DNA of 64,000 nt from Amycolatopsis thermophila (GCF_030814215.1 NZ_JAUSUT010000001.1:6262001-6326000), one strand, 5' to 3'; positions 1-16,596 are shown, numbered from the stretch's first letter. The notes: generated by a model from the letters alone, not told the origin. Numbers and translations: made by a program.

Positions 1-2513
<2,513 letters not shown>

Positions 2514-2514
<1 letters not shown>

Positions 2515-3424
2515 CAGGACTCCTGTTCGGGGAGGACCATGGTGCCGATCCCGCGGGAGGTGAAGACCTCCAGCAGGACCGAGTGGGCGATGCGGCCGTC
2601 GATGACGTGCGCGCGGCGCGTGCCGCCGCGCACCGCCCGCACACAGGCCTCCATCTTCGGGATCATGCCGCTGGCCAGGGTCGGGAGGAGCGCCTCGAGC
2701 CGGTCGACGCGGATGCGGTCGATCAGGGACGAGCGGTCCGGCCAGTTGGCGTACAGGCCCTCGACGTCGGTCAGCACGACCAGCTTCTCGGCGTCGAGCG
2801 CGGCGGCCAGCGCGCCGGCCGCGGTGTCGGCGTTGACGTTGTGCACCACGCCGTCGGCGTCCGGGGCCACGGTCGACACGACCGGGATGCGGCCGGCGTT
2901 GACGATGTCGAGGACCGCGTCCGGGTTGACCGAGGCGACCTCGCCGACCAGGCCGACGTCGACCGTCTCGCCGTCGACCGTGGCGTGCTTGCGCTCGGCG
3001 GTGAACAGCTGCGCGTCCTCGCCGGAGATGCCGACCGCGTACGGGCCGTGGGCGTTGATCAGCCCGACCAGTTCGCGGCTGACCTGGCCCACCAGGACCA
3101 TGCGGACGATGTCCATGGTTTCCGGGGTGGTGACGCGCAGGCCGCCTTTGAATTCACCGACGAGCCCGACCCGTTCCAGCATCGCGGTGATCTGCGGGCC
3201 GCCGCCGTGCACCACGACCGGGCGCAGGCCGGCCAGCCGCAGGAACACCATGTCCTGGGCGAAGGCGCGCTTGAGCTCGTCGTCGATCATCGCGTTGCCG
3301 CCGTACTTGACGACGACGGTCGCGCCGTGGAACCGCTGCAGCCACGGCAGCGCCTCGATCAGCACACCGGCCTTCTCGGCCGCGGTGGCCATCCGGTCGT
3401 CGGCCGCCACCAGTTCGGGAGGAG

Positions 3425-3428
<4 letters not shown>
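2514..3428 (-). CDS. argB: Acetylglutamate kinase
   Basis: Phosphorylates N-acetylglutamate. Amino-acid kinase fold with VVKYGGNAM (Lys41, ATP phosphate binding), HGGGPQI (74-80, substrate loop) and the C-terminal [12 protein letters not shown] motif found in arginine-sensitive enzymes. The ATG at 3428 overlaps the argJ stop as ATGA; this gives 304 aa, the usual size. The open frame continues upstream into argJ in another frame, so the overlap start is preferred. The arginine-sensitive type fits feedback control of the cyclic pathway with ArgJ. Confidence 0.97.
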
Positions 3429-6696
<3,268 letters not shown>

Positions 6697-7200
6697 TCAG
6701 TCGTCATCCGTGGCTCCGGGCGTCGGCGCGGCGGGCGTGTCCGGGGAGCGCATGCTCGGCGGGTCGGGCAGGTACTCACCGCGGCGCTCGGGGTCGCAGC
6801 CCACCCTGGGCAGCCGGGCACGGATGCCGCCCGGGCTGCGCTCCATGTCGCGGGCGATGTCGGCCACGCTGTCGCCCGCGATCCAGCGTCGTTCGAGTTC
6901 GGCGTCCATCTCCGCGGTCCACGGGCGGCCCTGACTGGCCGGGCGTGCTCTTCGCCCGCCCGGATCCGCCAGCGCGGCGTGGTGTCGCAGCGTCTCCGAC
7001 AGCATCGAACCGAGGGTGGCCGCCGCGGTCGGCGTCACCTCGATCTGGCCGTCGGCCACGGGTTCGCCCTCCGCACCGGCCGCGCCGATGCGGATCACGA
7101 GACGGCCGGCCTCGTCGCCGGCGGGCAGGGTCGTGACGTCGATGGAAAAAGTGGTCTCACCAGCGCGGAGCGTGCTCCGGTGCTCTTCGATGATGTTCAT
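6697..7200 (-). CDS. Small protein with C-terminal HTH/SANT-like domain
   Basis: 167 aa from ATG 7200 (MNIIEEHRSTLRAGETT); a GTG ten codons upstream is the alternative start. The N-terminal half (about 1-85) looks beta-rich with no recognised family. The C-terminal part, GRPWTAEMDAELERRW followed by IARDMERSPGGIRARLPRVG, has the three-helix spacing seen in actinobacterial helix-turn-helix tails that start [GR]-W-[TS]-xx-[ED]. The last 25 residues are Pro/Asp-rich. Divergent from the DUF4240 gene. Function unknown; DNA binding is an inference from the motif. Confidence 0.6.
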   Translation of the reverse strand: MNIIEEHRSTLRAGETTFSIDVTTLPAGDEAGRLVIRIGAAGAEGEPVADGQIEVTPTAAATLGSMLSETLRHHAALADPGGRRARPASQGRPWTAEMDAELERRWIAGDSVADIARDMERSPGGIRARLPRVGCDPERRGEYLPDPPSMRSPDTPAAPTPGATDDD

Positions 7201-7326
7201 GCCCGGCACGCTAGCGGCACCCACCGACACTTTTCGTTCACGGACGGTCGCCGGTCGATTGCGGACCGGAATTGTCGTACCCCCGCCCTACCGTGATCCC
7301 GGTCATCACACAGCACTGGGGGAGAC

Positions 7327-7881
7327 ATGAGGGAGCACCAGTTCTGGCGGCTCGTCACGGGGCGCACCGTCAGCGAAATCGGCACGGTCCTGCGCGGACG
7401 GACCGCACTCGAGGTCATCCGGTTCCACCACCAGTTCAGGCGCCTTCACCTGCGCGCCTGCCGGTGGGATGTGTGGACGGCGTTCGGGCTGGTCCTCGGC
7501 GGTGCGGGGGCCGGCGAGCTGCGCGCGGGCGTCTGCTGGCTCATCCTCCGCGGTCGGGGCGCTTACCGCCGCGCCCTCGTGGATCCCGACACCCTCGCGG
7601 CGCTCGGGGCCGATCCCCTGAAGATCACTCGAGCAGGTGAACTCGCGCACCTCGCACACGATCTGCTGGCGCCGCCCGGCTCCGGTGAGGTCGCCACCGC
7701 GTACCGCGAGGCCATGGCGGCCATCCTCGGTGAGGCCGGCCCGCGGGAAGCCCCGCCGGGCGAACGGCCCGCCCTCGACGCCGAGACGCTGGCGCGCTGC
7801 TACCCGCGGCTGACCGCCCGGTACGGGATCGTCGCCGAACCCATCCGCCAACTCGCCCCGGTGGAACGGACGAGCCGGTGA
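7327..7881 (+). CDS. DUF4240 domain-containing protein
   Basis: 184 aa. The central part has the DUF4240 signature: an N-terminal FW motif (HQFWRLV), then RWDVWTAF, then the WLILRGRGAYRRALVDPDTLA block (about 70-90). The domain is also found in WGR-type proteins of unknown role. The usual Cys/Gly-rich GGCSDDxF segment is replaced by GGAGAGEL, so this is a divergent member. GGGGGAG lies just upstream of the ATG. The stop overlaps the next frame as GTGA. Confidence 0.7.
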   Translation: MREHQFWRLVTGRTVSEIGTVLRGRTALEVIRFHHQFRRLHLRACRWDVWTAFGLVLGGAGAGELRAGVCWLILRGRGAYRRALVDPDTLAALGADPLKITRAGELAHLAHDLLAPPGSGEVATAYREAMAAILGEAGPREAPPGERPALDAETLARCYPRLTARYGIVAEPIRQLAPVERTSR

Positions 7882-8108
7882 GCAGAATGCAGCTGCCGCA
7901 GGACAACCTGACGCGCGGCCACCCGCGGCGGAACGGCCTCCGCGGGATCGGGGCCCTGGCCCAGCCCATCCGGCGGGCCGTATCGGCGACGGGCCGTCCC
8001 GGGCGGGCGGAGCGACCGATGACCGCCAGGCAGCAACCGCAGGACAGGCTGCCGGGCGCCAGGCAGCAACCGCTGGCAAGCCGCCGGGCGGCAGGCAGCA
8101 ACTGCTGA
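7878..8108 (+). pseudogene. 11-residue-repeat protein, probably frameshifted
   Basis: A GTG at 7878 overlaps the DUF4240 stop (GTGA), which suggests coupled translation. The 76-residue product starts MSRMQLPQDNLTRG and enters a repeat of the form ARQQPQDRLPG. In the second repeat unit (8058-8089) one A is missing compared with the otherwise near-identical unit at 8255-8287. The frame shifts and ends at TGA 8106. Restoring one base would let the 11-residue periodicity run through all later units. It may be a recent frameshift, a phase-variable gene, or an unimportant open frame. Confidence 0.4.
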
Positions 8109-8398
8109 ACAGGCTGCCGAGCGGCAGGGAGCAACAGCACGCCAGCCGGCCAGGCGCCACGCAGCAACAGGACGCCAGGCCGTCGGACACCACGCAGCAA
8201 CCGCGCGACAGGCCGCCGGGCACCACGCAGCAACCGCGCGACAGGCTGCCGGGCGCCAGGCAGCAACCGCTGGACAAGCCGCCGGGCGGCAGGCAGCAAC
8301 TGCGCGCCAGGCAGCCACTCGCGACGCAACAACCGCACGCCAGGCCGTCGGACACCACGCGGCGACCGGGCGGCAGCCGACCGAGCGCCCCGCAGCTA
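8025..8398 (+). repeat. 33-bp tandem repeat array (11 units plus partial)
   Basis: Units begin GCCAGGCAGCAACCGC or a variant and end near CTGCCGGGC. Starts are at about 8025, 8058, 8090, 8123, 8156, 8189, 8222, 8255, 8288, 8321 and 8354, with a partial at 8387. Units 6 and 7 differ by one base. All are 33 bp except unit 2, which is 32 bp. The array runs into the 3' end of the hydrolase gene, whose TAG lies at 8396-8398. It is contiguous, with no spacers, so it is not CRISPR. Confidence 0.85.
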
Positions 8399-9982
8399 GC
8401 GCACGACAGCCTGCAGCGCGTCCCGGAGCTCAGGGGCCTGACCGCTGCCCGCGCGGTCCGCGCGGGCGTCCGGCGTGCCCTCCGGCTCCGGTTCGGGCAG
8501 TGGGTCACACACGGCGTCCGGCACGTCGCCCTTCTGGCGGGGTGGCAGCGCGCCCGTGGCGAGGTAGTCCGCGATCCGGTCGTCCACACACGCGTTGCCG
8601 GACAGCGAACCGGCGTGGGTGGTGCCGCCCGGCTCGCCGATGAGGCTCGCCCGCGGGAACCGGCGGCGCACCTCGAGGTTGCCGGCGAACGGGGTCGCCG
8701 CGTCCAGCTCCTCACCGATCAGCAGCGCACCCGCCACCCGGCGGCCGTCGACGTCCACCGGCTTGCCCGCGGGCACCGGCCAGGTCAGGCACGGCGCGTT
8801 GTACCAGGCATTGCCCCACGTCTCGAACGGCGACTTCGCGTAGGTGATCCAGTTGTCCACCTTCCAGTCCGTCCAGTTCCGCGGCCACGGGGCGTCGGTG
8901 CACTGCACGGCGTTGTAGACGGCGAACCCGTTGTCGTCGCCGGGCGAGTTCGTCCGGTCGTAGCGGTCCTTGAGCGTCTGCCAGTCCCGCTGGTGCACCC
9001 ACCCGGCGAACAACTTAGTCAGCTCGTCCCACGTGGACTGGTAGTACCCGGCCTGCAGGAAGATGTCGGTCCACTCGTCCGGGCCGATCACCCCGCCGGC
9101 GGGGGTGGCGTCCAGCTCACGTTGCTGCGCGTACCACAGCTTCTCCACGTCCTCGCCGGTCGTGCCGAGGTGGTACGCGGCGTCGTGCCGGGCGATCCAG
9201 TCGAAGTACACCTTGATGTTGCGGCCGAAGGCGACATCCTGGTCCAGGTTCGCCCGGTAGAAGACCTTCCGCGGATCGACGTTGCTGTCCAGCACCATCC
9301 GGCGCACCCGCTCCGGGTACAGCGTCGCGTACACCTGGCCGAGGTAGGTGCCGTAGGAGAACCCGAAGTAGTTGATCTGCTCGGCGCCCAGCGCCTTGCG
9401 CAGGCTGTCGAGGTCCTGGGCCACATCGGTGGTGCGCAGGTGCCGCAGCAGCGGCCCGTTCTTCTCGCACGCCGCCGCGTAACCGCGCGAGCGGTCAAGC
9501 CACGCCCGCTCGAGGTCGGCGGTGCGCGGCACGTAGGCGGGCCGGTCGTAGCCGAAGTAACCGGGATCGCACGACAGCGCGGGGCGACTGGACCCGACGC
9601 CACGCGGGTCGAAGCCGATCCAGTCGTAGGAAGCCCCGGCGTCGTGCGGCACAGTCCGGCCGAGCGCGGACAACCCGAGGCCCGAACCACCCGGCCCGCC
9701 CGGGTTGACCAGCATGACGCCCTGGTAGTCGGCGCTCGTGTGCCGCACCCGCGACACGGCGAGCGAGATCTTCGCACCGGCCGGATCGGAGTAGTCGAGG
9801 GGAACGTCGAGGAAGCCGCATTCGGCGCCGGCGCGCACCAGCCCGCTCGACTGACAACTCCCCCAGCTGATCGGGGCGGGCGTGAACTCCGGCGGCGCGG
9901 GAGGCGCGGCGGCCGCGGGCGCGGCCACCAGACAGCTCGCCAGCACACCGGCCGCGAGGGTCGCGGGCACGAGCCTGCTCAC
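8396..9982 (-). CDS. Secreted alpha/beta hydrolase, tripeptidyl aminopeptidase (TAP-like) family
   Basis: Exported peptidase/esterase of the actinobacterial SlpD/SlpE/Tap type (S33). Signal peptide at 1-27 (VSRLVPATLAAGVLASCLVA followed by APAAAA). Oxyanion loop NPGGPGGSG (93-101), nucleophile Ser209 in GFSYG, Asp in GEELDAATPF, His in GGTTHAGSL, then the TAP-like C-terminal domain, total 528 aa. The GTG at 9982 is chosen because GAAGGAG precedes it and it begins directly with the signal peptide. The C-terminal tail (about 30 residues, Pro/Glu/Arg-rich) is low complexity. Confidence 0.9.
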   Translation of the reverse strand: MSRLVPATLAAGVLASCLVAAPAAAAPPAPPEFTPAPISWGSCQSSGLVRAGAECGFLDVPLDYSDPAGAKISLAVSRVRHTSADYQGVMLVNPGGPGGSGLGLSALGRTVPHDAGASYDWIGFDPRGVGSSRPALSCDPGYFGYDRPAYVPRTADLERAWLDRSRGYAAACEKNGPLLRHLRTTDVAQDLDSLRKALGAEQINYFGFSYGTYLGQVYATLYPERVRRMVLDSNVDPRKVFYRANLDQDVAFGRNIKVYFDWIARHDAAYHLGTTGEDVEKLWYAQQRELDATPAGGVIGPDEWTDIFLQAGYYQSTWDELTKLFAGWVHQRDWQTLKDRYDRTNSPGDDNGFAVYNAVQCTDAPWPRNWTDWKVDNWITYAKSPFETWGNAWYNAPCLTWPVPAGKPVDVDGRRVAGALLIGEELDAATPFAGNLEVRRRFPRASLIGEPGGTTHAGSLSGNACVDDRIADYLATGALPPRQKGDVPDAVCDPLPEPEPEGTPDARADRAGSGQAPELRDALQAVVR

Positions 9983-10103
9983 AGTGCTCCTTCTCGTCGG
10001 CTGCGCGGTCAGGACCTCACCACAAGATCGTGGATCACGCTGGTTTCCGCCAGCCGACGCGCGGCGCACGGCACGATGCCACCCGACGGGGAAGGATCGT
10101 CGA

Positions 10104-10796
10104 ATGGACGAAGTGGACGAACTGGTCCAGGCGGCGCGCTCCGGGCTGGCGGACCTCGCCGACCCGGTGAAGGCGCCGCAGATGCGCCGCTACATGAAGT
10201 CGGACATGGACTTCCGCGGGGTGCCCAAGCCGGAACGGGCGCGCCTGGCGCGGCGCGTCTTCACCGAACACCCGCTGCCGGACCGGGAATCCTTCGTCGC
10301 GGCCGTCCGGACACTGTGGCGGGACGCGGCGTACCGGGAGGAGCGCTACCTGGCGATCGACCTGACGGGCCACCGGGCGTACGCGCGCTGGCAGGACCAC
10401 TCGCTGGTGCCGCTCTACGAGGAGATGATCGTCACCGGTGCCTGGTGGGACTACGTCGACGAGATCGCCATCCGCCGCATCGGGCCGATCCTGCGGGCCG
10501 AACCGGGACGGCTGACACCGGTGATGCGGCAATGGGCCCGCGACGCCGACACCTGGCGCCGGCGCACGGCGGTGATCTGTCAGGTGGGGGCCAAGGAGAA
10601 CACCCACCGCGACCTGCTGACCCACGCCGTCGAGGCGAACCAGGACGACCGGGACTTCTTCCTGCGCAAGGGAATCGGCTGGGCGCTGCGCGACTACTCG
10701 CGCACGGCGCCCGGGTGGGTGCGCGCCTTCGTCGAGGCGCATCCCGCACTGTCGCCGTTGTCAGTGCGGGAAGCGCTCAAGCATCTCGGCGGCTGA
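10104..10796 (+). CDS. DNA alkylation repair protein, AlkD-like HEAT-repeat glycosylase
   Basis: 230 aa from ATG 10104, preceded by GGAAGGA. All-helical HEAT-like protein with the family motif TGAWWDYVDEIA (about 113-124; WWDxVD carries the Trp/Asp pair of AlkC/AlkD) and a later RRTAVICQ helix. AlkD enzymes excise bulky or cationic alkylpurines. Convergent with pheT, 8 nt from its stop, and divergent from the hydrolase. Confidence 0.85.
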   Translation: MDEVDELVQAARSGLADLADPVKAPQMRRYMKSDMDFRGVPKPERARLARRVFTEHPLPDRESFVAAVRTLWRDAAYREERYLAIDLTGHRAYARWQDHSLVPLYEEMIVTGAWWDYVDEIAIRRIGPILRAEPGRLTPVMRQWARDADTWRRRTAVICQVGAKENTHRDLLTHAVEANQDDRDFFLRKGIGWALRDYSRTAPGWVRAFVEAHPALSPLSVREALKHLGG

Positions 10797-10804
10797 GAAC
10801 CGGC

Positions 10805-13324
10805 CTACGCGCGCAGCTCGGCACCGTACCGGGTGCCGGCCTCGGCGATGGCGGCGTCACGCGCCTCGGTCGCCTCGTCCACGGTGAGCGTGCGGTCCGC
10901 GGCGCGGAAACGCAGCTTGTAGGCCAGCGACCGCTTGCCCTCGCCGACCTGGTCACCGGTGTAGACGTCGAACAACGAGGTCGCCTCGAGCAGGTCACCA
11001 CCGCCCGCGACCAGGGCCTCGGCCAGGTCCGCGGCCGGCACCTTCTCGTCGACGACCAGCGCCACGTCCAGCAGCACCGGCGGGTACGGCGAGATCACCG
11101 GCGCCGGCCTGCGGTCCTGCAGCGGGATCGCGTCGAGGTCGAGCTCCATCGCGACCGTCCGCTTGGGCAGCCCGAGCGCCTCGACCACCTTGGGGTGCAG
11201 CTCGCCGGCGTGCCCGACCGGCCAATCGCCGACCAGCAGCTCGGCGCAGCGGCCCGGGTGCCACGGCGCCAGCTCGGCGTTGCGCACCCGCAGCTCGACC
11301 CCCGCCGCCTGGCCGACCAGACGCGCGGCCTGGACGGCGTCCGCCCAGCCTGCCTGCTCGCCCTTGCCCCACCAGCCCGCGTGCTCACGCTGGCCGGCCA
11401 GCACCACGGCCACGTGCTGCGGCTGGGCCGGCACCGCCGCCTCCAGCTGCGCCAGCTCCTCGTCCGACGGCCGGCCGTCGACACCCAGGTCGGGCACCGG
11501 CACCGGGTTCGCACCCGGCAGCACGACCTGTCCGATGTGGAACAACGCGAGGTCCTTGAACCCGCGGGAGGCGTTGCGCTGCAAGGTTTCCAGCAGACCG
11601 GGCAGCAGCGTGGTCGCCATCCGGTCCTTGTCGGCCTCGAGCGGGTTCTGCACCTTCACCGTCTTGCGGCGCACGTCGTCGGCGGGCAGGCCGAAGGCGT
11701 CCCACACCTGCTCCCCCACGAACGGGAACGGCTGGACCTCGACGTAGCCGGCCTCGGCGAGGGCGCGGGAGACCGTGCGGCGCCGCCGCTGGGCGGCGGT
11801 GAGGCCGGTCCCGGCCGGGGCGGTGGGCAGGACCGAGGGGATGCTGTCGTAGCCCTCGAGCCGCAGCACCTCCTCGACGAGGTCGGCGGGCTGCTCGAGG
11901 TCGCCACGCCAGCTGGGCGGGGTCGCGTGCACCAGGGCGACGCCGTCGTCACCGGCGCCGACCGTGGTCTTGCATCCGATCTGCTGCAGCCGCTGGACGG
12001 TGACACCGCGCTCGTAGCGGACGCCGGCGATCTGGTCGGGCAGGCTGATCGGCATGGTGATCGGGGCCGGCGGCGCGACGCTGCCGACGTCGGTGCGGCC
12101 GGGCTGGATGCTGCCGTCGCCGTAGGTGCGCAGCAGCCGCGCCGCACGCTCGACCGCGGCCGCGCACACCTGCGGGTCGGTGAACCGCTCGAACCGCTTC
12201 GCGGCTTCGGAGAACAGCTTGTGCCGCCGCGCGGTGCGACTGATCGACGGCGGGTCCCAGTGGGCGCCCTCGAGCAGGACGTCCGTGCTCTCGGCGCTGA
12301 TCTCGGTGCTCGCGCCGCCCATGGTGCCGGCCAGCGAGGCCACGCCGCGCTCGTCGGCGATCACCACGTCGTCCGCGTCGAGCGTGCGCTCCACGTCGTC
12401 GAGGGTGGTCAGCTTCTCCCCCGGCTTCGCGCGCCGGACGACCAGGCCGCCCTGCAGGGACGCGGTGTCCCACGCGTGCAACGGCTGGCCGAGCTCGAGC
12501 ATCACGTAGTTGGTGACGTCCACGGCCAGCGAGATCGACCGGATACCGGCCAGCAGCAGCCGGCGGCGCATCCACCACGGCGTCGGGGCGCCGGCGTCCA
12601 GGCCGGTCACCCGGCGCACCACGAACCGGTCGCAGCCGGTCGGGTCCTCGATCTCGACCGGCCAGGCCTCGCCCTCGGCGGCGGGCAGATCCAGCGCGGC
12701 CGGGTCGCCGAACGACACGTCCAGCGCGGCGGCCAGCTCACGCGCCAGCCCGCGCACCGACAGCGCGTAGCCGCGGTCGGGGGTGGGCGTCAGCTCCAGC
12801 ACGGTGTCGGCGAGCCCGAGGACCTCGTACGCGGAATCGCCCGGGCTGGCCGTCGACGGCGGGAGCACGAGGATGCCGGTGTGGTCGTCCCCCAGCCCCA
12901 GCTCGCGGGCCGAGCAGATCATGCCGTCGCTGATCCGGCCGTAGGTCTTGCGCGAGGCGATCTCGAACGGCCCGGGCAGCACGGTGCCGGGCAGCGCGAC
13001 GACCACCAGGTCGCCCTCGGCGAAGTTGGTGGCGCCGCAGACGATGCCGCGCGTGCGGATGCCGGACGGGCCCTCGTTGTCGGCGGGCTCGTCGTCGGAG
13101 GCTTCCTCGCCGACATCGACGCGGCAGTACCGGATCGGCTTCTTGAACTCGGTCAGCTCCTCGATCTCGGCGACGCGGCCGATCACGAGCGGGCCGGTGA
13201 CCTGGTCCAGCGAGCGGACCTCGTCGACCTCGATGCCGATCCGGATGAACGCCTCGGCCAGCTCCCGCGGTCCGACCTCGCCGGCGTCCAGGTGCTCGAG
13301 CAGCCAGCTGACGGGGACTCGCAC
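10805..13324 (-). CDS. pheT: Phenylalanyl-tRNA synthetase beta subunit
   Basis: 839 aa, the usual length. Starts MRVPVSWLLEHLD (GTG 13324). Contains the tRNA-binding EMAP-like domain (about 40-160, with GMICSARELGLGDDHTGI), the B3/B5 domains, the core (EVLRLEGYDSIPSVLP) and the C-terminal ferredoxin-like anticodon-binding domain ending with the YKLRFRAADRTLT motif. The start codon follows the pheS stop with no spacer. Forms the alpha2beta2 enzyme with PheS. Confidence 0.98.
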   Translation of the reverse strand: MRVPVSWLLEHLDAGEVGPRELAEAFIRIGIEVDEVRSLDQVTGPLVIGRVAEIEELTEFKKPIRYCRVDVGEEASDDEPADNEGPSGIRTRGIVCGATNFAEGDLVVVALPGTVLPGPFEIASRKTYGRISDGMICSARELGLGDDHTGILVLPPSTASPGDSAYEVLGLADTVLELTPTPDRGYALSVRGLARELAAALDVSFGDPAALDLPAAEGEAWPVEIEDPTGCDRFVVRRVTGLDAGAPTPWWMRRRLLLAGIRSISLAVDVTNYVMLELGQPLHAWDTASLQGGLVVRRAKPGEKLTTLDDVERTLDADDVVIADERGVASLAGTMGGASTEISAESTDVLLEGAHWDPPSISRTARRHKLFSEAAKRFERFTDPQVCAAAVERAARLLRTYGDGSIQPGRTDVGSVAPPAPITMPISLPDQIAGVRYERGVTVQRLQQIGCKTTVGAGDDGVALVHATPPSWRGDLEQPADLVEEVLRLEGYDSIPSVLPTAPAGTGLTAAQRRRRTVSRALAEAGYVEVQPFPFVGEQVWDAFGLPADDVRRKTVKVQNPLEADKDRMATTLLPGLLETLQRNASRGFKDLALFHIGQVVLPGANPVPVPDLGVDGRPSDEELAQLEAAVPAQPQHVAVVLAGQREHAGWWGKGEQAGWADAVQAARLVGQAAGVELRVRNAELAPWHPGRCAELLVGDWPVGHAGELHPKVVEALGLPKRTVAMELDLDAIPLQDRRPAPVISPYPPVLLDVALVVDEKVPAADLAEALVAGGGDLLEATSLFDVYTGDQVGEGKRSLAYKLRFRAADRTLTVDEATEARDAAIAEAGTRYGAELRA

Positions 13325-14446
<1,122 letters not shown>

Positions 14447-14488
14447 TTACCGGTGGATTCTAGGCGATCGCGATCCGGCGCCGGCGCC

Positions 14489-15325
14489 TCACCCGGCCGG
14501 ACGACGGGCCGCCATCGCGCTGGTGTAGAGGCACACGGCGGCCGCCGTGGCCAGGTTGAGGCTCTCCGCCGCGCCGTAGAGCGGTATCCGCACCGGGAGA
14601 TCCACCGCGGACAGCACCTCGGGCGCGAGCCCGTGGGCCTCGTTGCCGAAGACCCAGGCGGTCGGCACGGCCGCGTCGAGGGCGCCCAGCTCGGTGTCGG
14701 CGTATCCGTGGGCGGCGAGCAGGCGCAGCCCGGCGGCGCGGCAGGCGCCGAGAGCGGCGGCGGTGTCGCGCACACGCGCGAGGGGGAGGTGGAAGAGGCT
14801 GCCGGCGGAGGCACGGACGCACTTGCCGTTGTGCGGGTCGACGCTGTCACCGGTGAGGAGGACCGCGTCGGCACCCGCGGCGTCGGCCACCCGGATGACG
14901 GTGCCCGCGTTGCCGGGGTCGGCCACGCCGTCCAGCACGGCGACCAGCCGGGCGGACGGGCCGAGCAGGCCCTCCAGGGGCCGGTCGAGCACGGTGCACA
15001 CCGCGACGATGCCCTGCGGGGTCACGGTCTCCGACAGCCCGGCGGCCGCCCGGTCGGTGATGCGCGAGACGCGCACGCCCGCCTCGCGCGCGGTGGCGAC
15101 GAGGTCCGGGTGCGCCTGAGCGGCACGGTCGGTCACGAACAGCTCGTGCACCCCGGCGGGGTCACGCGCCAGCGCCGCGCCGACCGCGTTGGCGCCCTCG
15201 GCCAGGAACCGGCCGGTCTTGTCGCGCTCCGCGCGGCGCGTCAGGCGCCGCGCAGCAACGACCCGGGGGGTCCGTTCGGTGAACGGAGCCGCCCCGGGCC
15301 GGGTCAGATCGGTGCGCTCGCTCAG
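14489..15325 (-). CDS. TrmH/SpoU family RNA 2'-O-methyltransferase, unusual start
   Basis: SPOUT methyltransferase for rRNA or tRNA ribose. An N-terminal substrate-binding domain ([13 protein letters not shown] to about residue 95) is followed by the SPOUT knot: [15 protein letters not shown] (motif 1), [10 protein letters not shown] (motif 2), [14 protein letters not shown] (motif 3). No ATG, GTG or TTG exists between the last upstream stop and the conserved N terminus. The best start is CTG 15325, overlapping the rplT stop as CTGA, with GAGAAGAAG upstream. This gives 278 aa. Placed between rplT and pheS as in many actinobacteria. Confidence 0.85.
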   Translation of the reverse strand: MSERTDLTRPGAAPFTERTPRVVAARRLTRRAERDKTGRFLAEGANAVGAALARDPAGVHELFVTDRAAQAHPDLVATAREAGVRVSRITDRAAAGLSETVTPQGIVAVCTVLDRPLEGLLGPSARLVAVLDGVADPGNAGTVIRVADAAGADAVLLTGDSVDPHNGKCVRASAGSLFHLPLARVRDTAAALGACRAAGLRLLAAHGYADTELGALDAAVPTAWVFGNEAHGLAPEVLSAVDLPVRIPLYGAAESLNLATAAAVCLYTSAMAARRPAG

Positions 15326-15708
15326 GCCGACTTCTTCTCGTCGCTCGGCCCGGTCGTCACGTGCTGCTTGGCCAGCTCGGCCAGCGCGGTGAACGCCGCG
15401 GCGTCGTTGACGGCGAGGTCGGCGAGGATCTTGCGGTCGACCTCGACACCAGCGGCCTTGAGGCCCTGGATGAAGCGGTTGTAGGTCACGCCGTTCTGCC
15501 GCGCGGCCGCGTTGATGCGGGTGATCCACAGCTGGCGGAAGTCACCCTTGCGGGCACGGCGGTCCCGGTAGGCGTAGTTGAGCGAGTGGAGCATCTGCTC
15601 CTTCGCCTTGCGGTACAGCCGCGAGCGCTGGCCGCGGTAGCCGCTGGCCAGTTCGAGAGTTGCGCGACGCTTCTTCTGGGCGTTGACCGCCCGCTTGACG
15701 CGTGCCAC
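15322..15708 (-). CDS. rplT: 50S ribosomal protein L20
   Basis: 128 aa; [20 protein letters not shown] and the central [19 protein letters not shown] are classic L20, which assembles the 50S subunit and in many bacteria represses its own operon through the infC leader. Its stop overlaps the proposed CTG of trmH. Confidence 0.98.
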   Translation of the reverse strand: MARVKRAVNAQKKRRATLELASGYRGQRSRLYRKAKEQMLHSLNYAYRDRRARKGDFRQLWITRINAAARQNGVTYNRFIQGLKAAGVEVDRKILADLAVNDAAAFTALAELAKQHVTTGPSDEKKSA

Positions 15709-15776
15709 GGGTCCGTCCTGTCGTTCTCAGGGGGCGCGATCGGCGCCCCGGGGGTTTACGGCGGAAGAGGAGGGGC

Positions 15777-15971
15777 TCAGCGGCCGAGCAGCCGCTTGAC
15801 CCGGCCGACGTCGTTCTTGGCGACCTCGGCGGTGCCCTCCAGGCGGCGGGTGACGCGGCTGGACTTCTTCTCCATCAGGTGGCGGCGGCCCGCCTTCTGA
15901 CGGCGGAGCTTGCCCGTGCCGGTGACCCGGATGCGCTTCGAGGTCCCGCTGTGCGTCTTCATCTTCGGCAT
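15777..15971 (-). CDS. rpmI: 50S ribosomal protein L35
   Basis: 64 aa basic protein starting [20 protein letters not shown], with the [14 protein letters not shown]-terminal region. AGAGAG precedes the ATG at 15971; a longer in-frame start 9 codons upstream is not conserved in L35. Between infC and rplT. Confidence 0.97.
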   Translation of the reverse strand: MPKMKTHSGTSKRIRVTGTGKLRRQKAGRRHLMEKKSSRVTRRLEGTAEVAKNDVGRVKRLLGR

Positions 15972-16044
15972 TGAGTGCTCTCTTTCATGGTGCAGCACAC
16001 CGGAGTTCCGGTGTGCTGCGAAACTGCGTCGGTCGCGGCGGCCG

Positions 16045-16596
16045 TCAGGACTCGACGGGTTCCTTGACCTTCGGCTTGGGCTTGGCGTTCTTGTGGGGCG
16101 CCAGCACCATGATCATGTTGCGGCCGTCCTGCTTCGGGGACGCCTCCACGTAACCGAGCTCGGACACGTCCTCGGCGAGCTTCTGCAGCAGCCGGAAACC
16201 CAGCTCCGGCCTCGACTGCTCACGACCGCGGAACATGATGGTCACCTTGACCTTGTTCCCGGCGGAGAGGAAGCGGGACACGTGGCCCTTCTTCGTCTCG
16301 TAGTCGTGCTGGTCGATCTTCGGGCGCAGCTTCTGCTCTTTGATGACGGTGAGCTGCTGGTTACGGCGTGACTCGCGGGCCTTCTGCGCGCTCTCGTACT
16401 TGAACTTGCCGTAGTCCATGAGCTTGCAGACCGGCGGGCGCGCCTGCGGGGCGACCTCGACGAGGTCGAGATCCGCTTCCTGGGCGAGCCTGAGCGCATC
16501 CTCGATCCGGACGATGCCGACCTGTTCGCCGTTCGGTCCGACGAGCCGGACCTCGGGAACGCGGATGCGTTCGTTGATGCGTGTCTCGGAGCTGAT
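16045..16596 (-). CDS. infC: Translation initiation factor IF-3, ATC start codon
   Basis: 183 aa. Reading from ATC at 16596 gives [20 protein letters not shown], the conserved IF-3 N terminus; AAGGAGG sits 4 nt upstream (16601-16607). The only downstream ATG (16419) would delete the whole N-terminal domain. The C-domain ([21 protein letters not shown]) is intact. Rare starts in infC (AUU, AUC) are known to let IF-3 repress its own translation, because IF-3 discriminates against them. First gene of infC-rpmI-rplT-trmH-pheST. Confidence 0.95.
   Translation of the reverse strand: MSSETRINERIRVPEVRLVGPNGEQVGIVRIEDALRLAQEADLDLVEVAPQARPPVCKLMDYGKFKYESAQKARESRRNQQLTVIKEQKLRPKIDQHDYETKKGHVSRFLSAGNKVKVTIMFRGREQSRPELGFRLLQKLAEDVSELGYVEASPKQDGRNMIMVLAPHKNAKPKPKVKEPVES

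Noticed and set aside
8025..8398. CRISPR array
   Set aside because: Units are contiguous with no spacers, and no cas genes are nearby.
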